Assembly: GCF_900095185.1 (NCBI RefSeq)
Contig: NZ_LT606948.1
Location: 1,340,509 to 1,404,508 of the forward strand
From: Polynucleobacter necessarius
GTDB taxonomy: Bacteria > Pseudomonadota > Gammaproteobacteria > Burkholderiales > Burkholderiaceae
Length of the DNA stretch: 64,000 nt
Direction: 5' to 3'
The translations under genes and the position numbers were made by a program. Below, piece after piece: positions 40,691 through 50,517 of this stretch (the stretch's first letter is position 1; each line of letters starts with the position of its first letter). The notes beneath the pieces are model-generated. The model searched no databases, had not been told where the DNA came from, and saw only the letters and a list, made by a program, of their open reading frames with translations.

Positions 40691-42712
40691 ATGCATTTAA
40701 CCTTAAATATTCCCTTGCTTTGCGCAATTCCACTGGCTCCATTGGTTGGCTCGATCATCGCTGGATTTTTTGGTACAAAATTAGGTGGCAATAAGATTAG
40801 CCATGGTGCATGCCAGTTTGTGACTATCTTAGGTGTAACGATTGCATTTGCTCTCTCCTGCAATGTCCTTATGCAGGTTATGGATGGTTTCTATTTCAAT
40901 GGAACCGTGTATCGCTGGATGCAATTAGGCGAACGTAATTTAGATATTGGTTTCCTTATTGATCCATTAACCGCAACAATGATGTGCGTTATTACCTTTG
41001 TATCGCTGATGGTTCATATTTATACGATTGGATATATGCAAGGTGAAGAGGGTTGCAACCGATTCTTCTCTTATATTTCGCTATTCACATTTGCCATGCT
41101 GATGCTGGTGATGAGCAATAATCTATTGCAGCTTTTCTTTGGCTGGGAAGCAGTGGGTGTCGTTTCTTACCTATTAATTGGCTTCTACTTTGAGCGTCAG
41201 TCTGCAGTATTTGCCAGTATGAAGGCCTTTTTAGTCAACCGAGTCGGCGACTTTGGTTTCATTTTAGGGATTGGTATTATATTGGCATCCACAGGTTCAA
41301 TGCAGTATGACGTGATTTTTGCTCAGAATTCTGCGTTAGCAGCTCAAACCTTGCCAGGCACTAATTGGAATTTAATGACTGTAGCCTGTATTTGCCTATT
41401 TATCGGTGCAATGGGTAAATCTGCTCAGTTCCCATTGCATGTTTGGTTGCCCGATTCAATGGAAGGCCCTACACCTATCTCAGCATTGATTCATGCTGCG
41501 ACCATGGTAACGGCAGGTATCTTTATGGTGTCACGTATGTCGCCATTGTTTGAGCTTTCTGATACAGCGTTGAGTTTTATATTGGTAATAGGCTCGATTA
41601 CGGCGCTATTTATGGGCTTTCTTGGAATTGTTCAAAACGATATTAAGAGAGTGGTTGCGTATTCAACCTTGTCGCAGCTTGGCTACATGACGGTTGCCTT
41701 AGGTGTTTCCGCATACCCAATAGCTATCTTCCACCTCATGACCCACGCATTCTTCAAAGCTTTGCTCTTCCTTGCCGCCGGTAGCGTCATTCTAGGCATG
41801 CATCATGAGCAAGATATGCGTAAGATGGGCGGCCTTTGGAAATACATGCCTATTACTTGCCTCATGATGTTGCTGGGTAATTTAGCTTTGATAGGGACAC
41901 CTTTCTTTTCTGGCTTTTATTCAAAAGACTCAATCATTGAGGCGGTAGCTGCTAGCCATATTCCTGGCTCCAGTTTTGCTTATTTTGCTGTGATGGCAAG
42001 TGTATTTGTTACTGCCTTGTATTCATTCCGCCTATATTTCTATGTGTTTCACGGCAAAGCACGTTGGGGTCATGCAGACGGATATGATCATCATGATCAT
42101 GGCCCTGCTCCTGACGAAAAACCACATGAGTCTCCTTTCGTAGTTACCTTGCCCCTGACTCTCTTGGCCATACCATCGGTCATCATTGGTTTTTACACCA
42201 TTTCTCCGTTGCTGTTTGGTACTTACTTCGGCGATTCTATTTTTATTGATTTGGCGCGCCATCCAGTAATGAAAGAGTTGGAAGATGAGTTTCATGGACC
42301 TGTTGCGATGGCGATGCATGTCTTTACATCACCAGTATTGCTATTAGTAGTGTTAGGCGTTTTGACTGCGGCAGTTGGATACTTATGGGCTCCAAAACTA
42401 CCTGGAATGGTTGCTCAAGTATTTGCACCGATCAAAAAATTATTTGATAACAAATACTACCTTGATGAAATCAATCAAGCTGTATTTGCTAAGGGTCTGA
42501 TTTGGATCGGTGGAATCTTATGGCATCGTGGTGATCAAAAAGTGATTGATGGTTTCTTTGTTAACGGTAGCGCGCATGCAGTAGGGCGATTCGCTGGAGT
42601 CATCCGCCATTTGCAATCCGGTTATCTTTATCACTATGCGTTTGCAATGATTGCTGGCCTAGCGTTATTTCTAGCCTGGGTTTTGTATGCTTACCTGCCT
42701 TTTGTACGATAG
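40691..42712 (+). CDS. nuoL: NADH-quinone oxidoreductase subunit L
   Basis: The distal antiporter-like proton pump, 673 residues. Key Glu in FFGWEAVGVVSYLLIGFYFE and Lys in GAMGKSAQFPLHVWLPDSME are present, with the lateral C-terminal helix after about residue 500. A His-rich loop (GYDHHDHGPAPDEKPHE) lies around residue 460. Intact. Confidence 0.96.
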   Translation: MHLTLNIPLLCAIPLAPLVGSIIAGFFGTKLGGNKISHGACQFVTILGVTIAFALSCNVLMQVMDGFYFNGTVYRWMQLGERNLDIGFLIDPLTATMMCVITFVSLMVHIYTIGYMQGEEGCNRFFSYISLFTFAMLMLVMSNNLLQLFFGWEAVGVVSYLLIGFYFERQSAVFASMKAFLVNRVGDFGFILGIGIILASTGSMQYDVIFAQNSALAAQTLPGTNWNLMTVACICLFIGAMGKSAQFPLHVWLPDSMEGPTPISALIHAATMVTAGIFMVSRMSPLFELSDTALSFILVIGSITALFMGFLGIVQNDIKRVVAYSTLSQLGYMTVALGVSAYPIAIFHLMTHAFFKALLFLAAGSVILGMHHEQDMRKMGGLWKYMPITCLMMLLGNLALIGTPFFSGFYSKDSIIEAVAASHIPGSSFAYFAVMASVFVTALYSFRLYFYVFHGKARWGHADGYDHHDHGPAPDEKPHESPFVVTLPLTLLAIPSVIIGFYTISPLLFGTYFGDSIFIDLARHPVMKELEDEFHGPVAMAMHVFTSPVLLLVVLGVLTAAVGYLWAPKLPGMVAQVFAPIKKLFDNKYYLDEINQAVFAKGLIWIGGILWHRGDQKVIDGFFVNGSAHAVGRFAGVIRHLQSGYLYHYAFAMIAGLALFLAWVLYAYLPFVR

Positions 42713-42736
42713 GCCTTTGTAACTTAAGTAGCCACG

Positions 42737-44203
42737 ATGATTCTTTCTTACGCCATTTGGACCCCGATTGTCTTTGGACTTATTATTCTATTTTATGGGT
42801 CTGAAAAACCATCTGCCGGCGTTCGCTGGTTAGCGCTGATAGGTGCCGTACTCGGCTTTATTGCAACACTACCTTTAATACTGCAATTTGATATTGCAAA
42901 TCCAGGTATGCAGTTCGTAGAAAAACTGAGCTGGATTCCTCGTTACGACATTAATTATTATTTGGGTATTGATGGTATTTCAGTGTGGTTCATTGTTCTT
43001 GCGGCTTTCATTCACATTATTATTGTGATTGCAGCATGGGAAGTAATCGACACTAAAGTATCGCAATATATGGCTTCATTCATGATCCTTTCGGGATTAA
43101 TGATTGGTGTATTTTGTGCTTTGGATGCTTTGCTGTTTTATGTTTTCTTTGAGGCGACACTCATTCCGATGTACATCATTATTGGTGTTTGGGGTGGTCA
43201 TAACCGCATTTATGCAGCATTCAAGTTCTTCCTGTACACCTTGCTTGGATCTTTGCTCACTTTGGTTGCAATGCTCTACTTATATAACATCACCAATACT
43301 TTTGATATCTTGGCTTGGCAAGATGCGCGCTTAGATATTGTTGAGCAAATTCTATTATTTGCGGCATTTTTCATGGCATTTGCAGTTAAAGTTCCCATGT
43401 GGCCATTGCATACGTGGTTGCCCGATGTTCACGTAGAGGCGCCAACTGGCGGTTCGGTTGTTTTGGCAGCAATCATGCTAAAGCTTGGAGCATATGGTTT
43501 CTTGCGCCTCTCTTTGCCAATTGCACCTGATGCGAGCCAATACTTAGGCCCATTTATTATTTTCCTCTCATTGGTTGCCGTGATTTATGTTGGCGCAGTG
43601 GCATTAGTGCAAAAGGACATGAAAAAGCTTGTAGCTTATTCATCTGTAGCCCACATGGGCTTTGTGACATTAGGTTTCTTCCTTTTCAGTCCCTTAGGAA
43701 TTGAGGGGGGCATTGTTCAGATGATTTCTCACGGCTTTGTTGCTGGCGCAATGTTCTTATCTATTGGTGTTCTTTACGATCGCATGCATACACGTCGAAT
43801 TGCGGATTGCGGTGGAGTAGTGCATCGTATGCCAGCTTTTACTGCTTTTGCAGTATTGATGGCTCTGGCGAACTGCGGTCTTCCTGCGACATCAGGTTTT
43901 GTCGGAGAATTCATGGTTATTTTGGCTGCGGTTGATTATGACTTTGTGATAGGTATCTTGGCTGCAACTGCATTGATTTTAGGGGCTGCATATTCTCTAT
44001 GGATGGTCAAGCGCGTTTTCTTTGGCACCATTAATAATGCTCATGTTGATGAGCTTAAGGACCTCAATGCACGTGAATATTTCTTGATGGCTGTTCTATC
44101 TATTTGTGTGATTGGAATGGGTGTATATCCAAAGCCATTTACTGACATTATTCATCCAGCCGTGATGAATCTGTTACAGCATGTTGCTGTTAGCAAACTC
44201 TGA
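42737..44203 (+). CDS. nuoM: NADH-quinone oxidoreductase subunit M
   Basis: 488 residues, antiporter-like. Motifs: YVFFEATLIPMYIIIGVWGG with the conserved Glu, FFMAFAVKVPMWPLHTWLPD with the conserved Lys, and VAYSSVAHMGFVTLG. A membrane-arm proton channel between NuoL and NuoN. Intact. Confidence 0.96.
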   Translation: MILSYAIWTPIVFGLIILFYGSEKPSAGVRWLALIGAVLGFIATLPLILQFDIANPGMQFVEKLSWIPRYDINYYLGIDGISVWFIVLAAFIHIIIVIAAWEVIDTKVSQYMASFMILSGLMIGVFCALDALLFYVFFEATLIPMYIIIGVWGGHNRIYAAFKFFLYTLLGSLLTLVAMLYLYNITNTFDILAWQDARLDIVEQILLFAAFFMAFAVKVPMWPLHTWLPDVHVEAPTGGSVVLAAIMLKLGAYGFLRLSLPIAPDASQYLGPFIIFLSLVAVIYVGAVALVQKDMKKLVAYSSVAHMGFVTLGFFLFSPLGIEGGIVQMISHGFVAGAMFLSIGVLYDRMHTRRIADCGGVVHRMPAFTAFAVLMALANCGLPATSGFVGEFMVILAAVDYDFVIGILAATALILGAAYSLWMVKRVFFGTINNAHVDELKDLNAREYFLMAVLSICVIGMGVYPKPFTDIIHPAVMNLLQHVAVSKL

Positions 44204-44213
44204 GTAATTACAC

Positions 44214-45713
44214 ATGCAAGCATTTGACCTATACGCTATCCTGCCAGAACTTGTTTTACTCGTAGTAACTTGCCTACTATTAGTAGGCAGCGTTTTTGTT
44301 CGCGAAAGGGTGGTTTCACCCCCTGGGGTGGAGCAAGACATATTTCATACGCCACGTGGCGTAGGTTTTGTTTATTGCTTCACAATTATCTTATTGGTTT
44401 GTTTGAGTTTGGCGTTTATTGGTCGCATGGGTGACCTTTCACTCGTGGCTATGAATGGCCTGTTTCAATCTGACCCTATCTCAAATTTACTTAAGGCCTG
44501 CTCTTGTATAGCAGTATTGGTCAGTTTGATTTATTCAAAGCAGTACTTGGTGGATCGCGAATTATTCCGGCCAGACTTTATTGTTTTGGCTTTACTAGCC
44601 TTACTTGGGCAGTTTGTGTTGATATCCGGTGCAAACCTACTTACTTTGTATTTAGGCCTGGAATTAATGGCTTTGCCTACCTATGCATTAGTGGCTATGC
44701 GGCACAACAGCGAGAAAAGTGTAGAGGCAGGTATCAAGTACTTCATCTTGGGCGCATTGGCTTCCGGTTTCTTACTTTATGGCATGTCGATATTGTATGG
44801 CGTTACTGGGTCCTTAGAATTGATTGAGATTTTCGAGGTTGTTGCTGATCCACGGATGAATCACTTGGTAATGGCTTTTGGCTTGGTATTTATTGTTGCT
44901 GGCTTAGCATTCAAATTAGGTGTGGTGCCATTTCATATGTGGGTTCCGGACGTTTACCAAGGGGCTCCTACAGCAGTAACTCTCATGATTGCAGCAGCGC
45001 CAAAAATTGCTGCTTTTGCATTGTTATTCCGTTTGTTGGTAAACACCTTGCTGCCTCTATTAGGTGATTGGCAGCCTATGCTGGTATTACTGACTGTCTT
45101 ATCCTTGGTTGTTGGTAATGTGACTGCAATAGCACAGACCAATGTGAAGCGCATGCTTGCTTATTCTGCGATTGCGCAAATGGGCTTTGTTCTATTGGGC
45201 ATGCTTTCTGTTTTTGATGATCATGCGTTTAGCGCTGCGATGTTCTACGCAATTACCTATATTTTCACAACGCTAGGAACATTCGGCCTTTTAATGGTGT
45301 TATCGCGTAAGGGTTACGACTGTGAGTCTTTAGAAGGACTAAAGGGTCTCAATAAAAGTCATCCTTGGTTTGCCTTTATTGGACTAGTAATGATGTTCTC
45401 CTTGGCTGGTATTCCGCCGACAGTAGGGTTTGCTGCTAAATTAGGTGTTTTAGAGGCTTTGGTGGATGCTGAGCATACCTTTTTGGCTGTTATTGCTGTA
45501 ATTGCATCATTAATTGGCGCTTTCTACTACCTCAGAGTGGTCAAAGTCATGTACTTTGATGAGCCTTCTCACGAAATTACAGTTAGCGGGTCTGGGTTTG
45601 CTAAAGGTATTCTTGGTCTAAATGGTATCTTAGTCATTGCTATCGGCATGGTTCCAGCAGGTTTGATGAGTCTCTGTTTGGATGCCATGCGTCGCACGCT
45701 TTTGGGTTCCTAA
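44214..45713 (+). CDS. nuoN: NADH-quinone oxidoreductase subunit N
   Basis: 499 residues, antiporter-like, last gene of the operon. Motifs: [40 protein letters not shown], and [18 protein letters not shown]. Complete; a terminator follows at 45743-45771. Confidence 0.96.
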   Translation: MQAFDLYAILPELVLLVVTCLLLVGSVFVRERVVSPPGVEQDIFHTPRGVGFVYCFTIILLVCLSLAFIGRMGDLSLVAMNGLFQSDPISNLLKACSCIAVLVSLIYSKQYLVDRELFRPDFIVLALLALLGQFVLISGANLLTLYLGLELMALPTYALVAMRHNSEKSVEAGIKYFILGALASGFLLYGMSILYGVTGSLELIEIFEVVADPRMNHLVMAFGLVFIVAGLAFKLGVVPFHMWVPDVYQGAPTAVTLMIAAAPKIAAFALLFRLLVNTLLPLLGDWQPMLVLLTVLSLVVGNVTAIAQTNVKRMLAYSAIAQMGFVLLGMLSVFDDHAFSAAMFYAITYIFTTLGTFGLLMVLSRKGYDCESLEGLKGLNKSHPWFAFIGLVMMFSLAGIPPTVGFAAKLGVLEALVDAEHTFLAVIAVIASLIGAFYYLRVVKVMYFDEPSHEITVSGSGFAKGILGLNGILVIAIGMVPAGLMSLCLDAMRRTLLGS

Positions 45714-45742
45714 GTCTCCAAATTGAGATCAGTGCTCTATAC

Positions 45743-45771
45743 AGGCTCCGTAAGGGGCCTTTATTGTTTTT
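45743..45771 (+). terminator. Terminator of the nuo operon
   Basis: AGGCTCC pairs with GGGGCCT (one G-U pair) around GTAA, then TTATTGTTTTT. It lies 30 bases after nuoN and ends the complex I transcript. Confidence 0.75.
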
Positions 45772-45840
45772 AAGCCATTAAATTGTCATGTTTGATTCTT
45801 AGGATCATCCTTATCTCATACAAATCGTTAAATTAGACCC

Positions 45841-46440
45841 ATGACAGAAAAATCGTTTGAACAGCTTCCAACAGGAGACGCTCATTTGAAAGAGGAGCGA
45901 ATTTCCGGTGAAGATATCTATGGCGGCATTTTTCTAACCATGAAGCGCGACAAAATTGCTCTGCCAAATGGCGAGCAGGCAATACGGGAGTATTTAACGC
46001 ATCCCGGTGCAGTAGCGATTGTCGCAATTTTGGATGATGGTCGCGTACTCATGGAAAGGCAATATCGTTATCCGATAGCGAAAGCTTGTTTAGAAATCCC
46101 TGCGGGAAAGTTAGATCCTAGCGAGGATCATTTAGTTTGTGCAAAGCGCGAACTAGAAGAAGAGACTGGATACACAGCAAAAAAATGGAGTTATATCCGT
46201 CGCATTCATCCAGTCATATCGTACTCAACTGAATTTATCGACATTTATCTTGCAGAGGCATTGGTGCCTGGTAAAAGTCACCTAGATGAAGAAGAGTTCT
46301 TAGATGTCTTTGCTGCATCCATAGATCAATTATTGGTATGGGTTGAAGAGGGTGAGATAACAGACATAAAAACTACTATTTCTGCCTATTGGCTGGATCG
46401 ATATCGCCGTGGATTAGTGCGTCCCAAGCCAATCACTTAG
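45841..46440 (+). CDS. Nudix hydrolase (ADP-ribose pyrophosphatase-like)
   Basis: 199 residues. The Nudix box is complete: GKLDPSEDHLVCAKRELEEE then TGY (G-x5-E-x7-REUxEExGU). The preceding AIVAILDDGRVLMERQYRYP and following SYSTEFIDIYLAEALV match the ADP-ribose pyrophosphatase (NudF-like) group that clears ADP-ribose. Substrate is inferred from family. Intact. Confidence 0.88.
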   Translation: MTEKSFEQLPTGDAHLKEERISGEDIYGGIFLTMKRDKIALPNGEQAIREYLTHPGAVAIVAILDDGRVLMERQYRYPIAKACLEIPAGKLDPSEDHLVCAKRELEEETGYTAKKWSYIRRIHPVISYSTEFIDIYLAEALVPGKSHLDEEEFLDVFAASIDQLLVWVEEGEITDIKTTISAYWLDRYRRGLVRPKPIT

Positions 46441-46505
46441 TTGTTTATTAAACCCGATTAAAATAGGGGTATCGAATTTATTGTTTTTGACCCCATACCA
46501 GTTTT

Positions 46506-46994
46506 ATGAAAGTTTATAACCTAGCTTGCCCATTGGACCATCGCTTTGAGGGTTGGTTTGCTTCTGAAGAGGATTGTCTTGCTCAACAAGATAAGGGGAT
46601 GCTTGCATGCCCTGTTTGCGACAGCACAGAAATTTCTCGTATGCCTTCTGCCCCGCATATTGGGAAATCTTCTTTAGCTCAATTAGCTACTTCCAAAGCT
46701 GATGCCGATACTTCAAGTGGCGGCGTAGTCGCACTCGCTGGTAGTAGCGATCACTCTCACGTAGAGGCGCAAGTACAGGCAGCCTTTTTAAAGGGAATAC
46801 GTGAGTTAATGGGTTGCTCAGAGGACGTTGGCGATACTTTTGCTGATGAGGCTAGAAGGATCCATTACAAAGAATCACCAGAGAGAAGTATTCGTGGTCA
46901 AACAACTTTAGATGAAGCAGAGGCCTTAAGAGAGGAGGGTATTGATGTGTTGTCGATGCCAATGCTTCCAGCCTTAAAAAATACACTTCAATAA
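46506..46994 (+). CDS. DUF1178-family protein
   Basis: 162 residues starting MKVYNLACPLDHRFEGWFAS, with cysteines in LACPVCDSTEISRMPSAP that could bind zinc, then a low-complexity linker, then a C-terminal helical part (KGIRELMGCSEDVGDTFADE and ARRIHYKESPERSIRGQTT). These are the conserved features of DUF1178, found widely in proteobacteria. Function unknown. Possibly co-transcribed with the Nudix gene; a strong terminator follows. Confidence 0.85.
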   Translation: MKVYNLACPLDHRFEGWFASEEDCLAQQDKGMLACPVCDSTEISRMPSAPHIGKSSLAQLATSKADADTSSGGVVALAGSSDHSHVEAQVQAAFLKGIRELMGCSEDVGDTFADEARRIHYKESPERSIRGQTTLDEAEALREEGIDVLSMPMLPALKNTLQ

Positions 46995-47021
46995 TTAAGT
47001 AGTCTAATTTTCAAATGTAAT

Positions 47022-47049
47022 ATAAAAGCGATCCTTGGATCGCTTTTAT
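47022..47049. terminator. Bidirectional terminator, 13-pair perfect palindrome
   Basis: ATAAAAGCGATCC and GGATCGCTTTTAT pair perfectly around TT. A's at the 5' base and T's at the 3' base let it work on both strands, ending the DUF1178 gene (+) and the mmsA remnant (-). Confidence 0.8.
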
Positions 47050-47066
47050 AATGCAATTTTCATAAA

Positions 47067-47590
47067 TTACTTTGAAGTAGGCATAACAAATTCGACACCT
47101 TTAGTGATGCTTTCGGGCCAGCGCTGCATAACGTATAACAGCACACCTTCTTTGCCATAAGCGTGCAAATCACCAAAGATAGACTTTTTCCAACCACCAA
47201 AGCCATGCCAGGCCATTGGAACTGGAATGGGTACGTTGATACCAACCTGCCTCACAGGGATCGGTTGAGGCTGGGTTTTAAGATAAAGGTATTACCACAC
47301 GCAATTGCCATTGGGAACATCCACATCGGCACCATGACTGGAAAGTTAAAAGGCGTGATACCAGCAACTACGCCTAATGGCTGGCGCATCACCCAGTTAT
47401 CAAGATCGGTAGAGACCCGTTCGAGTGTAGTCACCTTTTAGCAATTCAGGGATACCGGTAGCAAATTCAACAAGTTCAATGCCGCGGGTAACTTCACCCT
47501 GAGCGTCCGTAAGTACCTTGCCATGCTCTGCAGTGATAATTGCGGCTAATTCATCGCGATTATCATTTAAAAGTTCTAGGTACTTAATTT
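47067..47590 (-). pseudogene. mmsA: Methylmalonate-semialdehyde dehydrogenase (MmsA) remnant
   Basis: The C-terminus reads [20 protein letters not shown] and, after a small deletion, [20 protein letters not shown], typical of CoA-acylating MmsA. Just upstream lies an N-terminal part: [20 protein letters not shown], then, after a frame shift, [20 protein letters not shown] and GNTFILKPS. About 280 central residues, including the catalytic cysteine, are missing, and the first residues are also lost. The enzyme works in valine and propionate breakdown. Confidence 0.85.
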
Positions 47591-47609
47591 AGGCTGTTAA
47601 AGGTATTAC

Positions 47610-48515
47610 ATGAGTCTTTTAGTTACAAGCTATACCCTGCACTCCCCGCGATGGCCCCTAGAACTAGCGAACCGTATTGTGGTCGCGCCCATGTGTCAGT
47701 ATTCAGCGAAAAATGGTGAAGCAACCGACTGGCATCTAATGCATTGGGGTAACTTGCTTAACAGCGGCGCGGCATTATTCATTATTGAGGCTACTGGTGT
47801 TAGTCCAGAAGCGCGTATCACGCCGGCGTGTCTAGGGCTTTTGAGAGGGCCGTGAAGGATAAGCTAACTCGTGCTCGTTCCTTGGCTCCAGCAACGCCTG
47901 TTTTTATTCAGCTTGCGCATGCTGGACGAAAGGCTTCGCGTGCAACGCCCTGGGATGATGGAGGACAGTTACTTTCAAATGAAGAGGGTGAATGGGAAAC
48001 TTTAGCGCCTGCAGCAATTCCGCAATTAGAGGGAGAGCATGTGCCACACCACGAGCTGACAAAAGAAGAATTAGAAAAGCTCATAGCAGACTTTGTTTCA
48101 TCAGCTAAACGTGCCGATCGCATTGGTATTGATGGCATTGAACTTCATGGCGCACATGGTTATTTGCTACATTAATTTTTATCACCAATTGCAAATCAAC
48201 GTAATGATGAATATGGCGGATCATTTGAAAACCGAATTCGTTTTTCATTGGAGTTATTTGCAGCAGTAAGAAATGCCTATCAGGGTGTGCTCGGAATCCG
48301 AATTTCTGCAAGTGATTGGATGCAGGGTGGCTAGACACCAGAAGAGACTGCTGAGTTCACTACGCGCTTCAAGCCCTTGGGTTGTGACTTTGTCCATCTT
48401 TCATCAGGCGGAATCTCGCCAAAATAGCAAATTGCGATTGGCCCAAAATATCAGGTGCCATTTGCAAAGATAGTGAAAGATAAATTGGGATTACCAAAAG
48501 TGAGTTAAACAGAGT
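47610..48515 (+). pseudogene. NADH:flavin oxidoreductase (Old Yellow Enzyme family), broken
   Basis: The start encodes PLELANRIVVAPMCQYSAKN and DWHLMHWGNLLNSGAALFII. A frameshift near 47830 is followed by PVFIQLAHAGRKASRATPWD, DADRIGIDGIELHGAHGYLL-like sequence (here RADRIGIDGIELHGAHGYLL) and then stops at about 48174 and 48335. Later remnants are [19 protein letters not shown] and FVHLSSGGISP. This is the YqjM/XenA class of FMN enzymes. The 3' end is missing; the sequence runs into the tail of a Bug-family gene. Confidence 0.85.
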
Positions 48516-48518
48516 TTG

Positions 48519-48661
48519 GCGTTACCTGAAATTAATGATCGATCTGATGCAGCTGGTGTTGAGTTGCGCTATTTGACTCCAGCGCAAACCGATGCGTTGG
48601 TTAAAAAAGAACTTCCATTCTGGCGTAAGTCGATTAAAGCGGCAAAAATTACTTTGGACTA
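48519..48661 (+). pseudogene. Bug/TctC-family receptor, C-terminal fragment
   Basis: After the flavin-enzyme remnant the frame reads DRSDAAGVELRYLTPAQTDA, then LVKKELPFWRKSIKAAKITL and a TAA/TAG-type stop. The 'AGVE...TPAQ...KKELPFW' pattern is the usual last 45 residues of tripartite tricarboxylate receptors. It may be what remains of a separate receptor gene downstream of the flavin enzyme, or the lost end of the receptor at 4447-5053. Confidence 0.55.
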
Positions 48662-48673
48662 ATCATGGTTTTA

Positions 48674-49900
48674 GGTCTGATCTCGTAATACGGGGTCAGG
48701 CAGTGCCAATACAAATGATCTTGTTACACTCAGAAGAAGTCGATCTTGTCCTGGGCCTGCAATCAACTGTACACCTACAGGCAGGCCATTCGGGTCAGTA
48801 CTGACAGTGACGTTTAGACAAGGTGGCCCCAATAAAGTCCAGTCTCTACAAAAGATTGGATTGCCAGTACCTTCCTGAATACTAGGCGCAATTAGGATAT
48901 CGAACATATTGAAAACTTCTGATAGTGAAGCTTTCGTATTGTTTGTCAGAGTGAAATCGGCTGCATATTGTTTGTAGCTGATTTCTGTGCCCTCGATGAA
49001 TGATTTAAAAAATTGGGCGCTTAATTTTTTTGCAAAGTGTTGACGTTCAAAGACAAAGCTTCGTGATGTCTCTGAAAGCATAATGCATGTTTGCGCTAAT
49101 GTCAGCGCTTAGCTTGACTTAGGCAGTTGCACATCGGCTACAACGCCTTTGGATATTGCCTCTGCAGCATAGCGGGCAACAGCAATAACTGTTACAGATT
49201 CCTGTTGAGCAAAAGCCCAATGATTTGTTTTGCAAATCCCGATGCGCGGCTTATTGTGTATTAATTCAACTCTGGCTAGTTGGTGATCGCCACTCATCAC
49301 AGCAGCACCCAGTTCCACATCTTCAATCGTCCTAGCAAAGCAACCGAGAGTATAATCTTGCCAAAACTTGGTTTGTAGCCCACAACCCCGCAATAAGCTG
49401 AAGGGAACCATAAAATCTGCCACAGCTGCGGTTGAGCTGCTTGAGGAGCCTCTTGTGGGGGGTATGCTTGAAGTTATGCGGGTTAGTAGTAGGACCACTT
49501 TTAAAGGATACAAACTCAGTAGTAACTGTTTGACCTAAAATAATTCCACCGGCTTGCCGCATCAGGGCTACGGATACAGCATCTGCAACAGGGTAATGAT
49601 CTTTATGAATTTTGGGGATCCAAATGAGGTTGGCAAAGAGGTCTTTGATGCCGATTGGCAAAAGCCATAAAACAAACCTTGAAAAGAGTCTCTATCAAGC
49701 TGATTTGCACGAGAAAGAGCGTTTTCTTTACCTGGGCTTGTCCCCATCATGCACTAACCAAGCTCTCTTTTTGCCCAATTCGGTCCAAACAAGATAGCAA
49801 TAAATCTCTGGCCTTGATTTCTCTTTTGGAGAGGGCGTTATTAAGGGTTTGGGTAGCGCTGAGACTCTCTAAATCTTTTATACGCTCATTCTACTTAGGG
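48674..49900 (-). pseudogene. Amidase-signature hydrolase, broken
   Basis: Minus-strand pieces in order: a helical N-terminus (LNNALSKREIKARDLLLSC), PIGIKDLF near 49640-49661, then ALMRQAGGIILGQTVTTEFV, the serine-rich motif SSSSSTAAVADFMVPFSL, QTKFWQDYTLGCFARTIED and a C-terminus NVTVSTDPNGLPVGVQLIAG. The glycine-serine box is altered (RGSSSSS where GGSSSGS is usual) and there are at least five frame changes. Amidase-signature enzymes hydrolyse amides by a Ser-Ser-Lys triad. Substrate unknown; gene dead. Confidence 0.82.
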
Positions 49901-49958
49901 TGGCGTATGATCGCAATTTGAGTATTCTGTCCCAGAATTTTGATTAAAGTTGAATTAG

Positions 49959-50517
49959 ATGAAGCAACATACAGTACGTGAAACATGGCTTGAGGATGCG
50001 GTAAGACACCTAGAGCCCGTTTTTTCAAAGACAGGCTATGCAATTCCTCCAGTCAGGGTATCCTGCGGTTTTCCGGCATCTAGCAGCCCCAGAACGACCC
50101 TAGGGCAGTGTGGGCCTCGTGAACGTTCTGGTGGTGGCGCGAATGAGATCTTTATATCTCTTACATTAGATGAGCCCATTCAATTATTAGATACATTGGT
50201 GCATGAACTGTGCCATGCGGTTGATGATTGTTTTAGTGGTCATGGAGAGGATTTCAAAGGGATTGCTCAAACAGTTGGACTAGAAGGTCCAGCTAGGATG
50301 GCTCACGCCACGGAAGAGTTGACAGTTAAGCTCATGATGATCAGCCAAGAGTTTTGGGCCCATATTCACACATCAAGCGATTGTTTTCCCTCCACCAAGA
50401 CCCAGCAATGCAAGTCGTAGCAAGGCGAAATGCGGACAATGTGAATGCGAAGTTACATTGCTCAAAAAATGGGCAAGTTACGGCGCTCCAATTTGCCCTA
50501 AGGACAATATTCGTATG
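49959..50517 (+). pseudogene. SprT-like zinc metalloprotease-fold protein, frameshifted
   Basis: The open part (49959-50420) encodes WLEDAVRHLEPVFSKTGYAI, GGGANEIFISLTLDEPIQLL and the zinc motif HELCHAVDD, as in SprT/SprT-like proteins. A frameshift near 50385 separates it from the zinc-ribbon C-terminus KCGQCECEVTLLKKWASYGA and CPKDNIRM. Immediately after RM the frame runs without a break into a tartrate dehydrogenase remnant, so the natural stop is gone. The truncated protein keeps the HExxH site, so partial function is not excluded. Confidence 0.75.
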
